Shown here: positions 32,929 through 40,921 of the stretch, in pieces
How positions within the stretch are numbered: position 1 is the stretch's first letter
Layout: the number at the start of each line of letters is the position of its first letter
NCBI RefSeq assembly: GCF_016785085.1
Contig: NZ_JAENHO010000004.1
Span: 558,001 to 622,000 of the forward strand
Length of the DNA stretch: 64,000 bases
Origin: Paractinoplanes lichenicola
GTDB taxonomy: Bacteria; Actinomycetota; Actinomycetes; Mycobacteriales; Micromonosporaceae
Direction of reading: 5' to 3'
Position numbers and translations under genes: made by a program
The notes under the pieces: model-generated
What the model was told of the DNA's origin: nothing
Database searches by the model: none
What the model saw: only the letters and a program-made list of their open reading frames with translations

Positions 32929-33999
32929 GTGGCTGTAATACACAACCTCCGGAGCGGCGCTTGGCGCGTCGTCGAGCTGATCACGACTCCGGTTGTCCCC
33001 GCGGACTACCTCGACGTGATCGCCCCGCTGCGCAACGCCCGGATTCTCCGCGCCAAGATCGACGCGGTCCGGCCCGAGACCGATCGCAGCGTCACACTCG
33101 TGCTGCGGCCCGGCCGGGGCTGGACGCCGCACCGGCCCGGCCAGTACGTCCGCGTCGGCGTGGACGTCGAGGGCGTACGGCTGTGGCGCTCCTACTCGAT
33201 CACCAGTCCGCCCTCGCGTCGCGACGGCCGCATCACGATCACCGTCAACGAGGTGGCCGGCGGCGCCGTCAGCACGCACCTGGTCCGCAAGGCCCGGCGC
33301 GGCGCGATCGTGCACCTCGACCCGCCCACCGGCGAGTTCCTGCTCGACGAGCCCCGCCCGGCCAAGACGCTGTTCATCACGGCGGGCAGCGGCATCACCC
33401 CGGTCATGGGCATGTTGCGCAGCGCGCTGCACGAGCTTTCCGACGTGGTCGTCGTGCACTCCGCCGGCACGTCCGAGGCGGTGGTCTTCGGCTCCGAGCT
33501 GCGGGCCCTGGCCGCCGCGGGCCGGATCCGGCTGATCGAGCGGCACACCCGCGCCGACGGGCGGCTCAAGCCGGCCGACGTCGAGGAGCTCGTGCCCGAC
33601 CTGTTCGACCGGATGACCTGGGCCTGCGGCCCCAACGACATGCTCGACGACCTCGAGACGCACTGGGCCGACGGCGGCGCCGCCGACCGGCTGCGCACCG
33701 AGCGCTTCCGCCCCGCGCTGATCAGCGCAGGCGGGGGCGGCACGGTCACGTTCACCCAGTCCGGCACGGTGGTCGAGACCGACGGCTCGGAGCCGCTGCT
33801 CGACTCCGGCGAGGGCGCCGGCGTGCTGATGCCGTCGGGCTGCCGGATGGGCATCTGCTTCAGCTGCGTGCTGCCGCTGCGCGAGGGCGCCGTGCGCGAC
33901 CTGCGCGACGGGCAGCTCACCGTCGCCGAACCGGGCGACAGCATCCCCGTACAGACCTGCATCTCGGCCCCGGCCGGCCCCTGCACCATCGACGCTTAG
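32929..33999 (+). CDS. Ferredoxin reductase-like flavoprotein with 2Fe-2S domain (desaturase electron donor)
   Basis: 356 residues. The FAD domain has RLWRSYSITSPPSR (R-x-Y-S), the NADPH domain has TLFITAGSGITPVMGMLR, and the C-terminal plant-type ferredoxin holds the cluster cysteines in SGCRMGICFSC plus a distal Cys in VQTCIS. The order FAD-NADPH-2Fe2S is that of the reductase partner of mycobacterial DesA3 (Rv3230c). It passes electrons from NADPH to the di-iron desaturase encoded 11 bases downstream. GTG start within the divergent PucR promoter region. Confidence 0.92.
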   Translation: MAVIHNLRSGAWRVVELITTPVVPADYLDVIAPLRNARILRAKIDAVRPETDRSVTLVLRPGRGWTPHRPGQYVRVGVDVEGVRLWRSYSITSPPSRRDGRITITVNEVAGGAVSTHLVRKARRGAIVHLDPPTGEFLLDEPRPAKTLFITAGSGITPVMGMLRSALHELSDVVVVHSAGTSEAVVFGSELRALAAAGRIRLIERHTRADGRLKPADVEELVPDLFDRMTWACGPNDMLDDLETHWADGGAADRLRTERFRPALISAGGGGTVTFTQSGTVVETDGSEPLLDSGEGAGVLMPSGCRMGICFSCVLPLREGAVRDLRDGQLTVAEPGDSIPVQTCISAPAGPCTIDA

Positions 34000-34010
34000 G
34001 ACGCACACAT

Positions 34011-35198
34011 ATGACGACTATCCAGCGCCAGCAGTCCAGCCCGATCGCCCACCTCACGCCGGAAGACATCGAGCAGATCGGCATCGAGCTCGACGCCATC
34101 CGTGACGAGGTGATGGGCAGCCGAGGCGAGAAGGACGCCGCGTACATCCGGCGGGTTATCGCCTGGCAGCGGGGGCTGGAGCTGGGCAGTCGCGGCGTGC
34201 TGCTGTTCTCGATCTTCCCGCCGGCCTGGCTGGTCGGCACGGCCGGGCTGTCGGTGGCCAAGATCCTGGAGAACATGGAGATCGGCCACAACATCATGCA
34301 CGGCCAGTGGGACTGGATGCGCGACCCGAAGATCCACTCGACGAAGTGGGAGTGGGACCACGCCTCCCCGGCCGAGCAGTGGAAGCACTCGCACAACGAG
34401 CTGCACCACACGTACACGAACGTGATCGGCCGCGACAACGACCTCGGCTACGGCATCATGCGCGTCGACGAGGACCAGAAGTGGCACCCGGCGCACCTGG
34501 GCCAGCCGTTCTACAACTTCATCAACGCGTGCTTCTTCGAGTACGGCATCGCCGCGTACGACCTCGAACTGGGCCGCAATCTGCAGACCAAGGAACGCCG
34601 GCGGGACCCGAAGTTCCGCGCCGCGCTCAAGAAGGTGCGCAACAAGATCGGCAAGCAGGTGCTCAAGGACTACGTCGTGCACCCGGCCCTGAGCGGCCCG
34701 TCGTTCCTGCACACGATCGCGGCCAACTTCACGGCCAACCTGATCCGCAACGTGTGGAGCCACTCGGTCATCATGTGCGGCCACTTCCCCAATGGCGTCG
34801 AGACGTTCGAGAAGACGTCGATCGAGGGCGAGACCCGCGGCGAGTGGTATCTGCGGCAGATGCTCGGCTCGGCCAACATCAGCGGCAGCAAGGCCATGCA
34901 CCTGATGACCGGCAACCTGTCGCACCAGATCGAGCACCACCTGTTCCCGGACATGCCGAGCAACCGCTACAAGGAGATCGCCCCCAAGATCCAGGACCTG
35001 TTCCAGCGGTACGGGCTCTCCTACACCAGCGGGCCGCTGCCCAAGCAGGTCGCCTCGGCCTGGTACAAGGTGTTCCGGCTGTCGCTGCCCAACCGGGGCG
35101 AGGCCGCCGTACGCCGTCCGGTCGCCAAGAAGGCCCCGGCCGTGTCCACTCGCTGGCGCCGCGCCGAGACCCCCGTTACCACCTCTGTCGCTCCCTAG
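34011..35198 (+). CDS. Membrane fatty acid (acyl-CoA/acyl-lipid) desaturase
   Basis: 395 residues with the three histidine boxes of di-iron desaturases: GHNIMH (after the first helix), HSHNELHH and HQIEHHLFP. Helix VLLFSIFPPAWLVGTAGLSV precedes box 1. The layout matches DesA3-type delta-9 stearoyl-CoA desaturases, which introduce a double bond to raise membrane fluidity, using electrons from the adjacent reductase. The last 50 residues are a basic tail that can vary. It overlaps the converging VOC gene by four bases. Confidence 0.93.
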   Translation: MTTIQRQQSSPIAHLTPEDIEQIGIELDAIRDEVMGSRGEKDAAYIRRVIAWQRGLELGSRGVLLFSIFPPAWLVGTAGLSVAKILENMEIGHNIMHGQWDWMRDPKIHSTKWEWDHASPAEQWKHSHNELHHTYTNVIGRDNDLGYGIMRVDEDQKWHPAHLGQPFYNFINACFFEYGIAAYDLELGRNLQTKERRRDPKFRAALKKVRNKIGKQVLKDYVVHPALSGPSFLHTIAANFTANLIRNVWSHSVIMCGHFPNGVETFEKTSIEGETRGEWYLRQMLGSANISGSKAMHLMTGNLSHQIEHHLFPDMPSNRYKEIAPKIQDLFQRYGLSYTSGPLPKQVASAWYKVFRLSLPNRGEAAVRRPVAKKAPAVSTRWRRAETPVTTSVAP

Positions 35199-35536
35199 AG
35201 GGGGCCGCCGCCGAAGCCGATCTCGTTGCCGTCGGGGTCGCGGAAGATCGCCTTGCGCACGCCGTTGTCGTAGGTCTCGCGTGTGTCGGGCTCCAGACCC
35301 CTTACGGCGATCTCGGCCAGGCGCTCGTCGAAGTCGCTCAGGAAGACGGTGACCAGGCCGTGCCCGGCGTGCTCGGGGCGCACCTCGATGTACACGTAGC
35401 GATTCTCGGCGAGTTCCCACACGGCCTCGGTGTCATTGGGCAGAAACGACGGCGGGCCGCCGAGCAGCCGCTCATACCAGGCGGCCGCGGTGGCGTAGTC
35501 CCGAACGGACAGGCCCGCGAAGAGGTCGACGCTCAT
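35195..35536 (-). CDS. VOC-superfamily protein
   Basis: 113 residues, one glyoxalase/bleomycin-resistance-fold module: LFAGLSVRDYATAAAWYERL at the start and FRDPDGNEIGFGGGPL at the end, with the expected central strand EVRPEHAGHGLVTVFLSDF. It ends four bases inside the desaturase stop region (convergent). The ligand is unknown. Confidence 0.85.
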   Translation of the reverse strand: MSVDLFAGLSVRDYATAAAWYERLLGGPPSFLPNDTEAVWELAENRYVYIEVRPEHAGHGLVTVFLSDFDERLAEIAVRGLEPDTRETYDNGVRKAIFRDPDGNEIGFGGGPL

Positions 35537-35572
35537 GCCGCCACCCTAGGCCCACGTGAGAGATTGCTGGGC

Positions 35573-36076
35573 ATGATGCTGTCGTCGCTGCGCACTGCGC
35601 GCCTCAGGCTCGACGCCTTCACGGCCGGTGACGCCGTCGAGCTGCATGAGTTGTTCGCCGACCCGGACACGCACACGATCGGATCGGGGCCGTTCACCGC
35701 CTTCAAGCAGACCGAGCGCTGGATCGCCCACCGCTTGGCCGCGCAGCGTGAGCACGGCCTGTGCTGGTATGCACTGCGCAGCTCCGAAACGGGCCGGCTG
35801 ATCGGCAATTGCGGGATGCTGGCGGGGCGTACGGGCTTCGAGGAGCCGGAGATCGGCTACCTGATTCAGGCGTCTCAGCGGGGTCGCGGCTACGCCGGTG
35901 AGGCGGCCGGGGCCGTGCTCGAGCAGTGCCGGGCCGCCCGGTTGACGCGGGTGTGGGCCAGCATTCGGCCGCACAACCACGTGTCGCGCCGAATTGCCAC
36001 CGGCCTCGGCATGCATGTCGACCGCACTGAACGCGACGAACGTGGCGACCTGCTCTTCTACGTCATCAACCTGTAG
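35573..36076 (+). CDS. GNAT-family N-acetyltransferase
   Basis: 167 residues. Starts TARLRLDAFTAGDAVELHEL, the RimJ/RimL-type opening. The acetyl-CoA loop is QRGRGYAGEAAGAVLEQC, and the later segment VWASIRPHNHVSRRIATGLGM is motif B. Probably acetylates a small molecule or a protein N-terminus. ATG pair at 35573 and 35576; the upstream frame is a shadow of the desaturase gene. Confidence 0.88.
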   Translation: MMLSSLRTARLRLDAFTAGDAVELHELFADPDTHTIGSGPFTAFKQTERWIAHRLAAQREHGLCWYALRSSETGRLIGNCGMLAGRTGFEEPEIGYLIQASQRGRGYAGEAAGAVLEQCRAARLTRVWASIRPHNHVSRRIATGLGMHVDRTERDERGDLLFYVINL

Positions 36077-36177
36077 TTGACTTCGACCTTCGGGGCTGGC
36101 ACGACTTGCCCGGCTGCATGCGGGGATACGTCGTAGTTTCCGCGGCATGGTCCGCATCGGAGCGATCGTCTTGTGGG

Positions 36178-36576
36178 CTACCTCGATCGGGCAGGATCTC
36201 TCCGGGCCCTGACGTAGTCGATGTACTCCTCGCCGGCTACCGCATGGTTGACCCAGCGGTCCGGGCGGGCGTCCATCAAATGTTCGGCGAGCGATATCGC
36301 TTCTTCCTCGTCTTCTTTGAGGCCCAGTTCGCGGCCTTCGCCAACGTACGCCTCATCGACAAGGTTGAGCGATATGAGGTTGGCCAGGTCGCCTACCTGG
36401 TCGTCATCAGGGTCTTGCACGGTGTGCAGCGAGATGCGGTACTGCCTGTTCATGGGGCTGATCGCCACCCATCGTATGGCGGGCTCGCCGTCGATCTCAG
36501 CACCGCCGAGGAACTGCTCGATGCCGTTCCCGCGGCGCAGGGCGCCGATCGCGAACTGCCGGGTGAGGTAGCGCAT
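36178..36576 (-). CDS. Hypothetical protein
   Basis: 132 residues, probably soluble. Mixed alpha/beta, with strand-like GEPAIRWVAISPMNRQYRIS and an acidic helix LKEDEEEAISLAEHLMDAR. No family recognised. It lies next to an ISL3 transposase remnant, and its slightly lower GC content hints it may belong to the same acquired patch; that is a weak inference. Confidence 0.6.
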   Translation of the reverse strand: MRYLTRQFAIGALRRGNGIEQFLGGAEIDGEPAIRWVAISPMNRQYRISLHTVQDPDDDQVGDLANLISLNLVDEAYVGEGRELGLKEDEEEAISLAEHLMDARPDRWVNHAVAGEEYIDYVRARRDPARSR

Positions 36577-36950
36577 GCGGAAAGCGTAGTGCTGCTCGGC
36601 TCGGCTGTTGATCAGCCCGCCAGCAGGACGCGTTTCCGCAGCAGGTCGAAGCCGGCTCGGCCATACCTCTGCTGCTTGATCATCTGGATCCGGTTGACGT
36701 TGCCTTCGACCGGCCCGGAGCTGAAGGACAGGCTCAGCCCATGCGTGACCAGCGGCGAGTCAGGCCGTCGACCTGCTCGACGAAGGTCTTCCTCGACGTG
36801 ATCGACGTCGGAGGAACGCAGGCGTTAGTGCTCGGCGACGACCCCGCGACGACGCTCGGTAAGGAAGCCGTCCGGGTGTTGCCGGCTTGCGGGTGCTCGC
36901 GTCCGCAAGAGCTGCTGGCGCAAATCGGTTTGCTGTGGAAACCTATTGGC
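36577..36950. other. Intergenic stretch with transposase remnant
   Basis: 374 bases with no intact gene. 36612-36824 carries the decayed ISL3 transposase described separately. I see no terminal inverted repeats or target-site duplication, and nothing else recognisable before the membrane-protein ATG at 36951. Confidence 0.7.
36612..36824 (-). pseudogene. ISL3-family transposase remnant
   Basis: The minus-strand frame ending at 36612 encodes LSFSSGPVEGNVNRIQ then MIKQQRYGRAGFDLLRKRVL, the unmistakable C-terminus of ISL3-family transposases (V-E-G-x-V-N-R-I-K-x-x-K-R-Q-x-Y-G-R-A). In another frame just upstream, ITSRKTFVEQVDGLTRRWSR resembles the N-terminal zinc-finger end of the same family. 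The catalytic core between them is gone, so the gene is an internally deleted, frameshifted relic. It marks past transposition at this spot. Confidence 0.8.
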
Positions 36951-37637
36951 ATGACAGCTAACTCGATTCCGGCTGCCGGGGATCCGCGCCGGTTGCTCTC
37001 CGAGATGCGTGCGCTCTCCCACCGCGTACGGCTTGATCAGCGCATGACCTGGGCCGCGTTGCTGGTGCTGGCGGCGGCCGTCTTCGTCGCTATTCCGTTC
37101 GACTGGTTCGGCATGAAGGTCACCTGCGGGCCCGACGGCAATTGCGAGTTCGCGCGCCGGGGCATGCTCTACTACTGGCCGGCGGCCATGGTGCTGGCCT
37201 ACGCGGCCATCGCCGTGATCTACGTGCGAGCCGCCCGGGCGCGCGGCGTGGGCACCCGCGTCCTCCCGTACGCGATCACCGGTGCCGCCACTGCCGTCGT
37301 GTTCCCGGCCGGCTGGATCGCCGTGCAGCTGTATCTGGGCGACGGCCCGTTCCCCGACCCGCTGCCGTATTGGGCCTTCGTGCTCGACCGGCTGGTCATG
37401 CCCTGGGGCACGATCGGTATCGTGCTGCTCGTGCTGGCCTGGCTCGAACGCAACCGCGCGTTGCTGCTGTTCAGCCTGGCCTTCCTCGTGCTGGTGCTGG
37501 TGCTGCCGACGAACAACGGTCTTTCGCTGTTCGGCTGGGGTCTGCGCGCCGAGATGGCCGCGCCGCAGGTCGTCGTCGGGCTCGTGCTGCTGCTGGGTGC
37601 GCTCGGCTTCCGGGTCGCGGCCCGGCGGCGCCGGTGA
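36951..37637 (+). CDS. Multi-pass membrane protein, unknown family
   Basis: 228 residues with five or six membrane helices (WAALLVLAAAVFVAIPF, YWPAAMVLAYAAIAVIYV, YAITGAATAVVFPAGWIAVQ, LVMPWGTIGIVLLVLAWL, LLLFSLAFLVLVLVLP, VVVGLVLLLGALGFRV). A small extracellular loop has a Cys pair (TCGPDGNCEFA). ATG 36951 is used because the upstream open frame runs through the transposase relic. Its stop overlaps the start of the winged-helix gene (GTGA), so the pair is co-expressed; the regulator may control this membrane protein. Confidence 0.75.
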   Translation: MTANSIPAAGDPRRLLSEMRALSHRVRLDQRMTWAALLVLAAAVFVAIPFDWFGMKVTCGPDGNCEFARRGMLYYWPAAMVLAYAAIAVIYVRAARARGVGTRVLPYAITGAATAVVFPAGWIAVQLYLGDGPFPDPLPYWAFVLDRLVMPWGTIGIVLLVLAWLERNRALLLFSLAFLVLVLVLPTNNGLSLFGWGLRAEMAAPQVVVGLVLLLGALGFRVAARRRR

Positions 37638-37972
37638 CGGCCGTGACCGGCGCCGAGGACGCCGCACACCCGGTCACCGGCCTCGACGAGGTGGTGCACC
37701 AACGCGTACGGCTGGGAATTCTGACGATCACGCACGAGGCGCGCCGGGTCGAGTTCGGCTATCTGAAATCCCATCTGGAGCTGACCGCGGGCAACCTCTC
37801 CAAGCATCTGAGCGTGCTCGAGGAGGCCGGCCTGATCGAGGTGGAGAAGGGCTACGAGGGCCGCCGCGGCCGCACGTGGATCACGCTGACCGGCAGCGGC
37901 GCCACCGCGCTGGCCGACGAGATCGGGCGGCTCAAGGAGCTGATCGCGCGGGTGGAGACGACTGAGCGCTGA
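37634..37972 (+). CDS. Winged-helix transcriptional regulator (HTH_34/MarR-like)
   Basis: 112 residues. The winged-helix core reads VHQRVRLGILTITHEARRVEFG then FGYLKSHLELTAGNLSKHLS and EEAGLIEVEKGYEGRRGRTW, the recognition helix and wing of the small one-domain DNA-binding family found beside membrane proteins. GTG start coupled to the previous stop. Its last 41 bases overlap the converging metallopeptidase-like gene. Confidence 0.87.
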   Translation: MTAVTGAEDAAHPVTGLDEVVHQRVRLGILTITHEARRVEFGYLKSHLELTAGNLSKHLSVLEEAGLIEVEKGYEGRRGRTWITLTGSGATALADEIGRLKELIARVETTER

Positions 37973-38687
37973 GGAAGCGCAGGCCGCGTTTGAGGAACGT
38001 ACGGGGGTTGGTGTCGAGGTGCCGGGCCCAGGCCGGGTCCGGCTCGCCGCGCAGCCACGCGTATCGGGCCAGGCCGTAGCCGTACATCGGCTCGGTCAGG
38101 TAACCGAGCCGGCTGGTCTGGTCGTAGCTGTAGTCGCCACGGACCACCTGCGAGAAGTCGAAGGCCGAGTTGGCGCTGAAGATGCCGAGGCCGTAGAAGA
38201 TGGTCAGCAGGTCGGTCAACGGCTCGTGATCCTGGCGCCGGTCCGAGATCCGGCCGTCACCCAGCAGCAGCACGTGCCCCAGCTCGTGCGCGATGGTCGC
38301 CACCAGTGCCATCGGCCGGGCCGCCTGGTCGTCCCGGATCCCGATGACAATCTTGCCGTCGCGAACCCGGAAATGCCCGGCCGCGCCCGACCCGGCCTGG
38401 TGGATCGGGACGTGCGCCGACAGTTCCGGGTTGTCGTCGGCCTCGTCATGCTCGACCTCGATCCGGGCCGGGTCGATCCGCATGTGGGCGCAGAGCTTTC
38501 GCAGGACCGCTTGGACATCCTCGCGGGAGCCGCGATAGGCGCCGGGGAAGTAGTCGTCGGTCGGCAGGACAACTTCGGCCCTCAGCTGACGCGGGCCGAA
38601 CTCGGCCACGAACCAGTCCATCGACCGGTCGATCCACTCCTGTTCGACCGGCCGCACCGGGCACTCCGCACGCCGTCTCCACAGCAT
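37932..38687 (-). CDS. HExxH-containing protein, probable zinc metallopeptidase-like
   Basis: 251 residues. HExxH occurs in ALVATIAHELGHVLLLGDG (H-E-L-G-H), with a downstream acidic residue in the zincin-like order. It opens VRPVEQEWIDRSMDWFVAEFG and includes RLGYLTEPMYGYGLARYAWLR near the end. No signal peptide, so it acts in the cytoplasm, or processes a partner there. It recurs in actinobacteria as an uncharacterised protein. The long upstream extension of the frame is a shadow of the kinase gene. The 3' end overlaps the winged-helix gene by 41 bases. Confidence 0.78.
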   Translation of the reverse strand: MLWRRRAECPVRPVEQEWIDRSMDWFVAEFGPRQLRAEVVLPTDDYFPGAYRGSREDVQAVLRKLCAHMRIDPARIEVEHDEADDNPELSAHVPIHQAGSGAAGHFRVRDGKIVIGIRDDQAARPMALVATIAHELGHVLLLGDGRISDRRQDHEPLTDLLTIFYGLGIFSANSAFDFSQVVRGDYSYDQTSRLGYLTEPMYGYGLARYAWLRGEPDPAWARHLDTNPRTFLKRGLRFLSAQSSPPARSAP

Positions 38688-38731
38688 GCCCGGAGTGTGC
38701 GCCCCGCCCGCAAGCCCTACAGCGTGGGCCC

Positions 38732-40309
38732 TCAGAGGCGACCCGTCAGCGTGGCGCGGTCGATCGGATCGACCCGGGTGGCCGGCACGGTGCAGGCATG
38801 CGCGCCCGCGATCGCTCCGAATCGCAGGCAGCGGTCGAGCGGCTCGCCGGTCAGCCGGCCCAGCAGGAAGCCGGCCACGAAGGCGTCCCCGGCGCCGTTG
38901 GTGTCGCGGACCTCGCCCGGTGGGGTGGCCGGGCCGTACGGGCGGATGCGGTCGTCGGCGAGCACATATCCACCCTGTGCGCCGGCCATGGCCACGACCA
39001 CGCGGGGGCCGGCCAGTGAGCGCATCGCGGCCTCGGGGTCGGTGAGGTTGGCCGTGGACAGGAACACGATGTCGGCCCGTTCCGCGAACGCGCGGTGGTA
39101 GTCGTCGGCGCCGTCCCAGTCGTGCAGGTCGGTCGAGATCGTCAGCCCGGCCGCGGCCAGGGCGGGGATCGCCTCGGCGCAGGGTTCGGTGATCGAGACG
39201 TGCGCGTGCCGGGCGCGTCCCGCGAGCGTGGCCAGCAGGTCGGGCGGGAACGTGACGCCGCCCGCGCCGCGGCTCGAGTCGTACAGGGAAAGGCGGCGGC
39301 CGTGCGGGTCGACCAGGTTGACCGACCGTTTGGTGCCCTGCGGGGTGATGATCGAGTGGAACGGTATGCCCTGCCGGTCGTGCAGCTCGCGAACCAGGTT
39401 GCCCTCGGGGTCGTCGCCGATCACGTCGAGGTGCGTGGTCGGCAGGCCCAGCGCGTGCAGGCCCAGCGCCACGAAATCGCCGGTCTGCCCGGCGCGGGTG
39501 TGCACAGTGGAATGGATGCTGTCGGCCAGCGGCAGGGGCAACTGCGGCACCTGTACGACGTGGTCCACGCCCGCTCCGCCGAGCACCAGCACACCGTCCC
39601 GCTCCGGCACCGGCTCGGCGACCCTGAGCTCGGCGGACGGGCCGGCGACCCTTCGTTCGGCGGACGGTCCCGTGACTCCTTGTTCGGCGGACGTGCCCGT
39701 GACTTCTTGTTCGGCGGACGGGCCGGCGACGAGCAGGGTGGCGCGGGCCCACGGCTGCTCGCGCAGCAGGAACGGCAGCTCCTCGGCCAGCCAGTTCGCG
39801 ATGTGCTCGCGCTGCTCGGGCGAGTCGCCGTCACGCGCGGTGAGCAGCCGTTCCTGCTCGTCGAGGTCGCCCTGCAGATAGACCGTGGCATCGAGCCAAG
39901 GCGCCAACTCCGTACGGATCACGCCGGTGCCCTCGACCCACACGACCGGCGCCCCGGCCGGCACCCGGATCGACCCCGGCCGGTCGTGAGCGACCCAGGC
40001 CCGCGGCCGGAAGTCCACGGCCTCGCCGCGGTGCAGGGGCGCCAAGATGTGTTCGGCCAGCGCGCCACCCCAGTCGAAGTAGGCCAGATTCCATGCCACG
40101 TCGTCGGTGTGCACGATCGCCGACCCCGGCACAGCCGTACGCAGTCTCTCCGCGAGCGTCGTCTTGCCGGCGCCCCCGCGACCGTCGATCGCGATGATCC
40201 GCGGCCGCCCCGTGACCTCGCCCGCCGCCTCGAACAGCCGCCGCACGACGTCGTCCGCCGTAGCAACCCGCCAGCCACCGGCCTCGATCTCACCCGGATG
40301 TAGCCGCAT
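38732..40309 (-). CDS. Bifunctional fusion: uridine kinase-like P-loop kinase + PfkB-family sugar kinase
   Basis: 525 residues. The N-terminal part (about 33-215) is a uridine kinase-like P-loop kinase with Walker A DGRGGAGKTT and TDDVAWNLAYFDWGG. The C-terminal part (about 240-525) is a ribokinase/PfkB kinase: DGVLVLGGAGVDHVVQVPQL, ARHAHVSITEP..., and the PfkB signature with catalytic Asp, VRDTNGAGDAFVAGFLLGR. The two are joined by a linker of about 30 residues built of four 27-bp repeats. A fused pair could channel a nucleoside or sugar through two phosphorylations, but the substrates are not known. It diverges from the pseudokinase gene. Confidence 0.85.
   Translation of the reverse strand: MRLHPGEIEAGGWRVATADDVVRRLFEAAGEVTGRPRIIAIDGRGGAGKTTLAERLRTAVPGSAIVHTDDVAWNLAYFDWGGALAEHILAPLHRGEAVDFRPRAWVAHDRPGSIRVPAGAPVVWVEGTGVIRTELAPWLDATVYLQGDLDEQERLLTARDGDSPEQREHIANWLAEELPFLLREQPWARATLLVAGPSAEQEVTGTSAEQGVTGPSAERRVAGPSAELRVAEPVPERDGVLVLGGAGVDHVVQVPQLPLPLADSIHSTVHTRAGQTGDFVALGLHALGLPTTHLDVIGDDPEGNLVRELHDRQGIPFHSIITPQGTKRSVNLVDPHGRRLSLYDSSRGAGGVTFPPDLLATLAGRARHAHVSITEPCAEAIPALAAAGLTISTDLHDWDGADDYHRAFAERADIVFLSTANLTDPEAAMRSLAGPRVVVAMAGAQGGYVLADDRIRPYGPATPPGEVRDTNGAGDAFVAGFLLGRLTGEPLDRCLRFGAIAGAHACTVPATRVDPIDRATLTGRL
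39618..39725 (-). repeat. Four tandem 27-bp coding repeats in the kinase fusion linker
   Basis: Four in-register 27-base units (39618, 39645, 39672, 39699) sharing the core GCTCGGCGGACGG/GTTCGGCGGACGG, each encoding a nonapeptide of the form P-S-A-E-x-x-V-x-G. Multiples of three keep the frame, as in the regulator linker at 4101-4490. The repeats join the two kinase domains. Confidence 0.92.
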
Positions 40310-40495
40310 CCGTCTGAAGATAGTCTCGAGCCATGCGCTTCTAGCCGCGCCGAGCCGCCGGGCTTTTTCCCGGGCAGGGTTGCTGACGGAGATGCGCCGG
40401 GCGGTCAGCGGCGCGGGGAATTACCGCTAGCCGGTAGTCCGGTTGGGGGCTCGCCCTGACGACAGCGGCCCCGGTGGCGGAGGATCGTCTCCGGC

Positions 40496-40921
40496 ATGAC
40501 AGTTGTTTCGTACGCCCCGGCGGTCGGCCGTACGCTGGCGAACGTTCTGCGCGAGGACGGCCCGCTCCCGGTGGCCAGTGTGCGGGCGATCGCTCTGCAA
40601 CTGCTGGACATCCTCGAGCAAGCCGGGCACGGCAATCTGCATCCCGGCACGGTCTATCTGCACGACGACGGCCGAGTCGCCCTGCTGCAGCCGGCCCCGG
40701 GCGCCGCCGCCTGCGATCTGGTTGCGCTCGGGGCGACGCTGTTCGCGGCCACCGGGGGCCGTCCGGGCCCGCTGCGCCCGATCATCGAAGAGCTGCTGAC
40801 CTCCGACGATCGTCAGCTGGCCGCGCGTACCCGGGCCGCCCTGAGCTTCGACGCGTTCAAAGGGGAGCCGGCAGCCCCCGGTCGACCGCCCGCTCGAAGC
40901 GTTCCCACGCAGCCTGAGTGA
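40496..40921 (+). CDS. Truncated protein-kinase-like (pseudokinase) protein
   Basis: 141 residues resembling the middle of a bacterial Ser/Thr kinase: GRTLANVLREDGPLPVA, LLDILEQAGHGNLHPGTVYL and CDLVALGATLFAATGGRPGP match helix-C-to-F regions. The N-lobe with its Gly-rich loop and Lys is absent. The catalytic HRD is replaced by GNLHPG, and DFG by LLQPAP. It cannot be an active kinase. It may bind or block a real kinase. GGAGGA precedes the ATG by 12 bases. Its last 65 bases overlap the converging DUF402 gene. Confidence 0.7.
   Translation: MTVVSYAPAVGRTLANVLREDGPLPVASVRAIALQLLDILEQAGHGNLHPGTVYLHDDGRVALLQPAPGAAACDLVALGATLFAATGGRPGPLRPIIEELLTSDDRQLAARTRAALSFDAFKGEPAAPGRPPARSVPTQPE

Noticed and set aside
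36741..36950. Upstream extension of the membrane-protein frame
   Set aside because: It runs through the transposase relic and lacks conservation; ATG 36951 starts the membrane protein.
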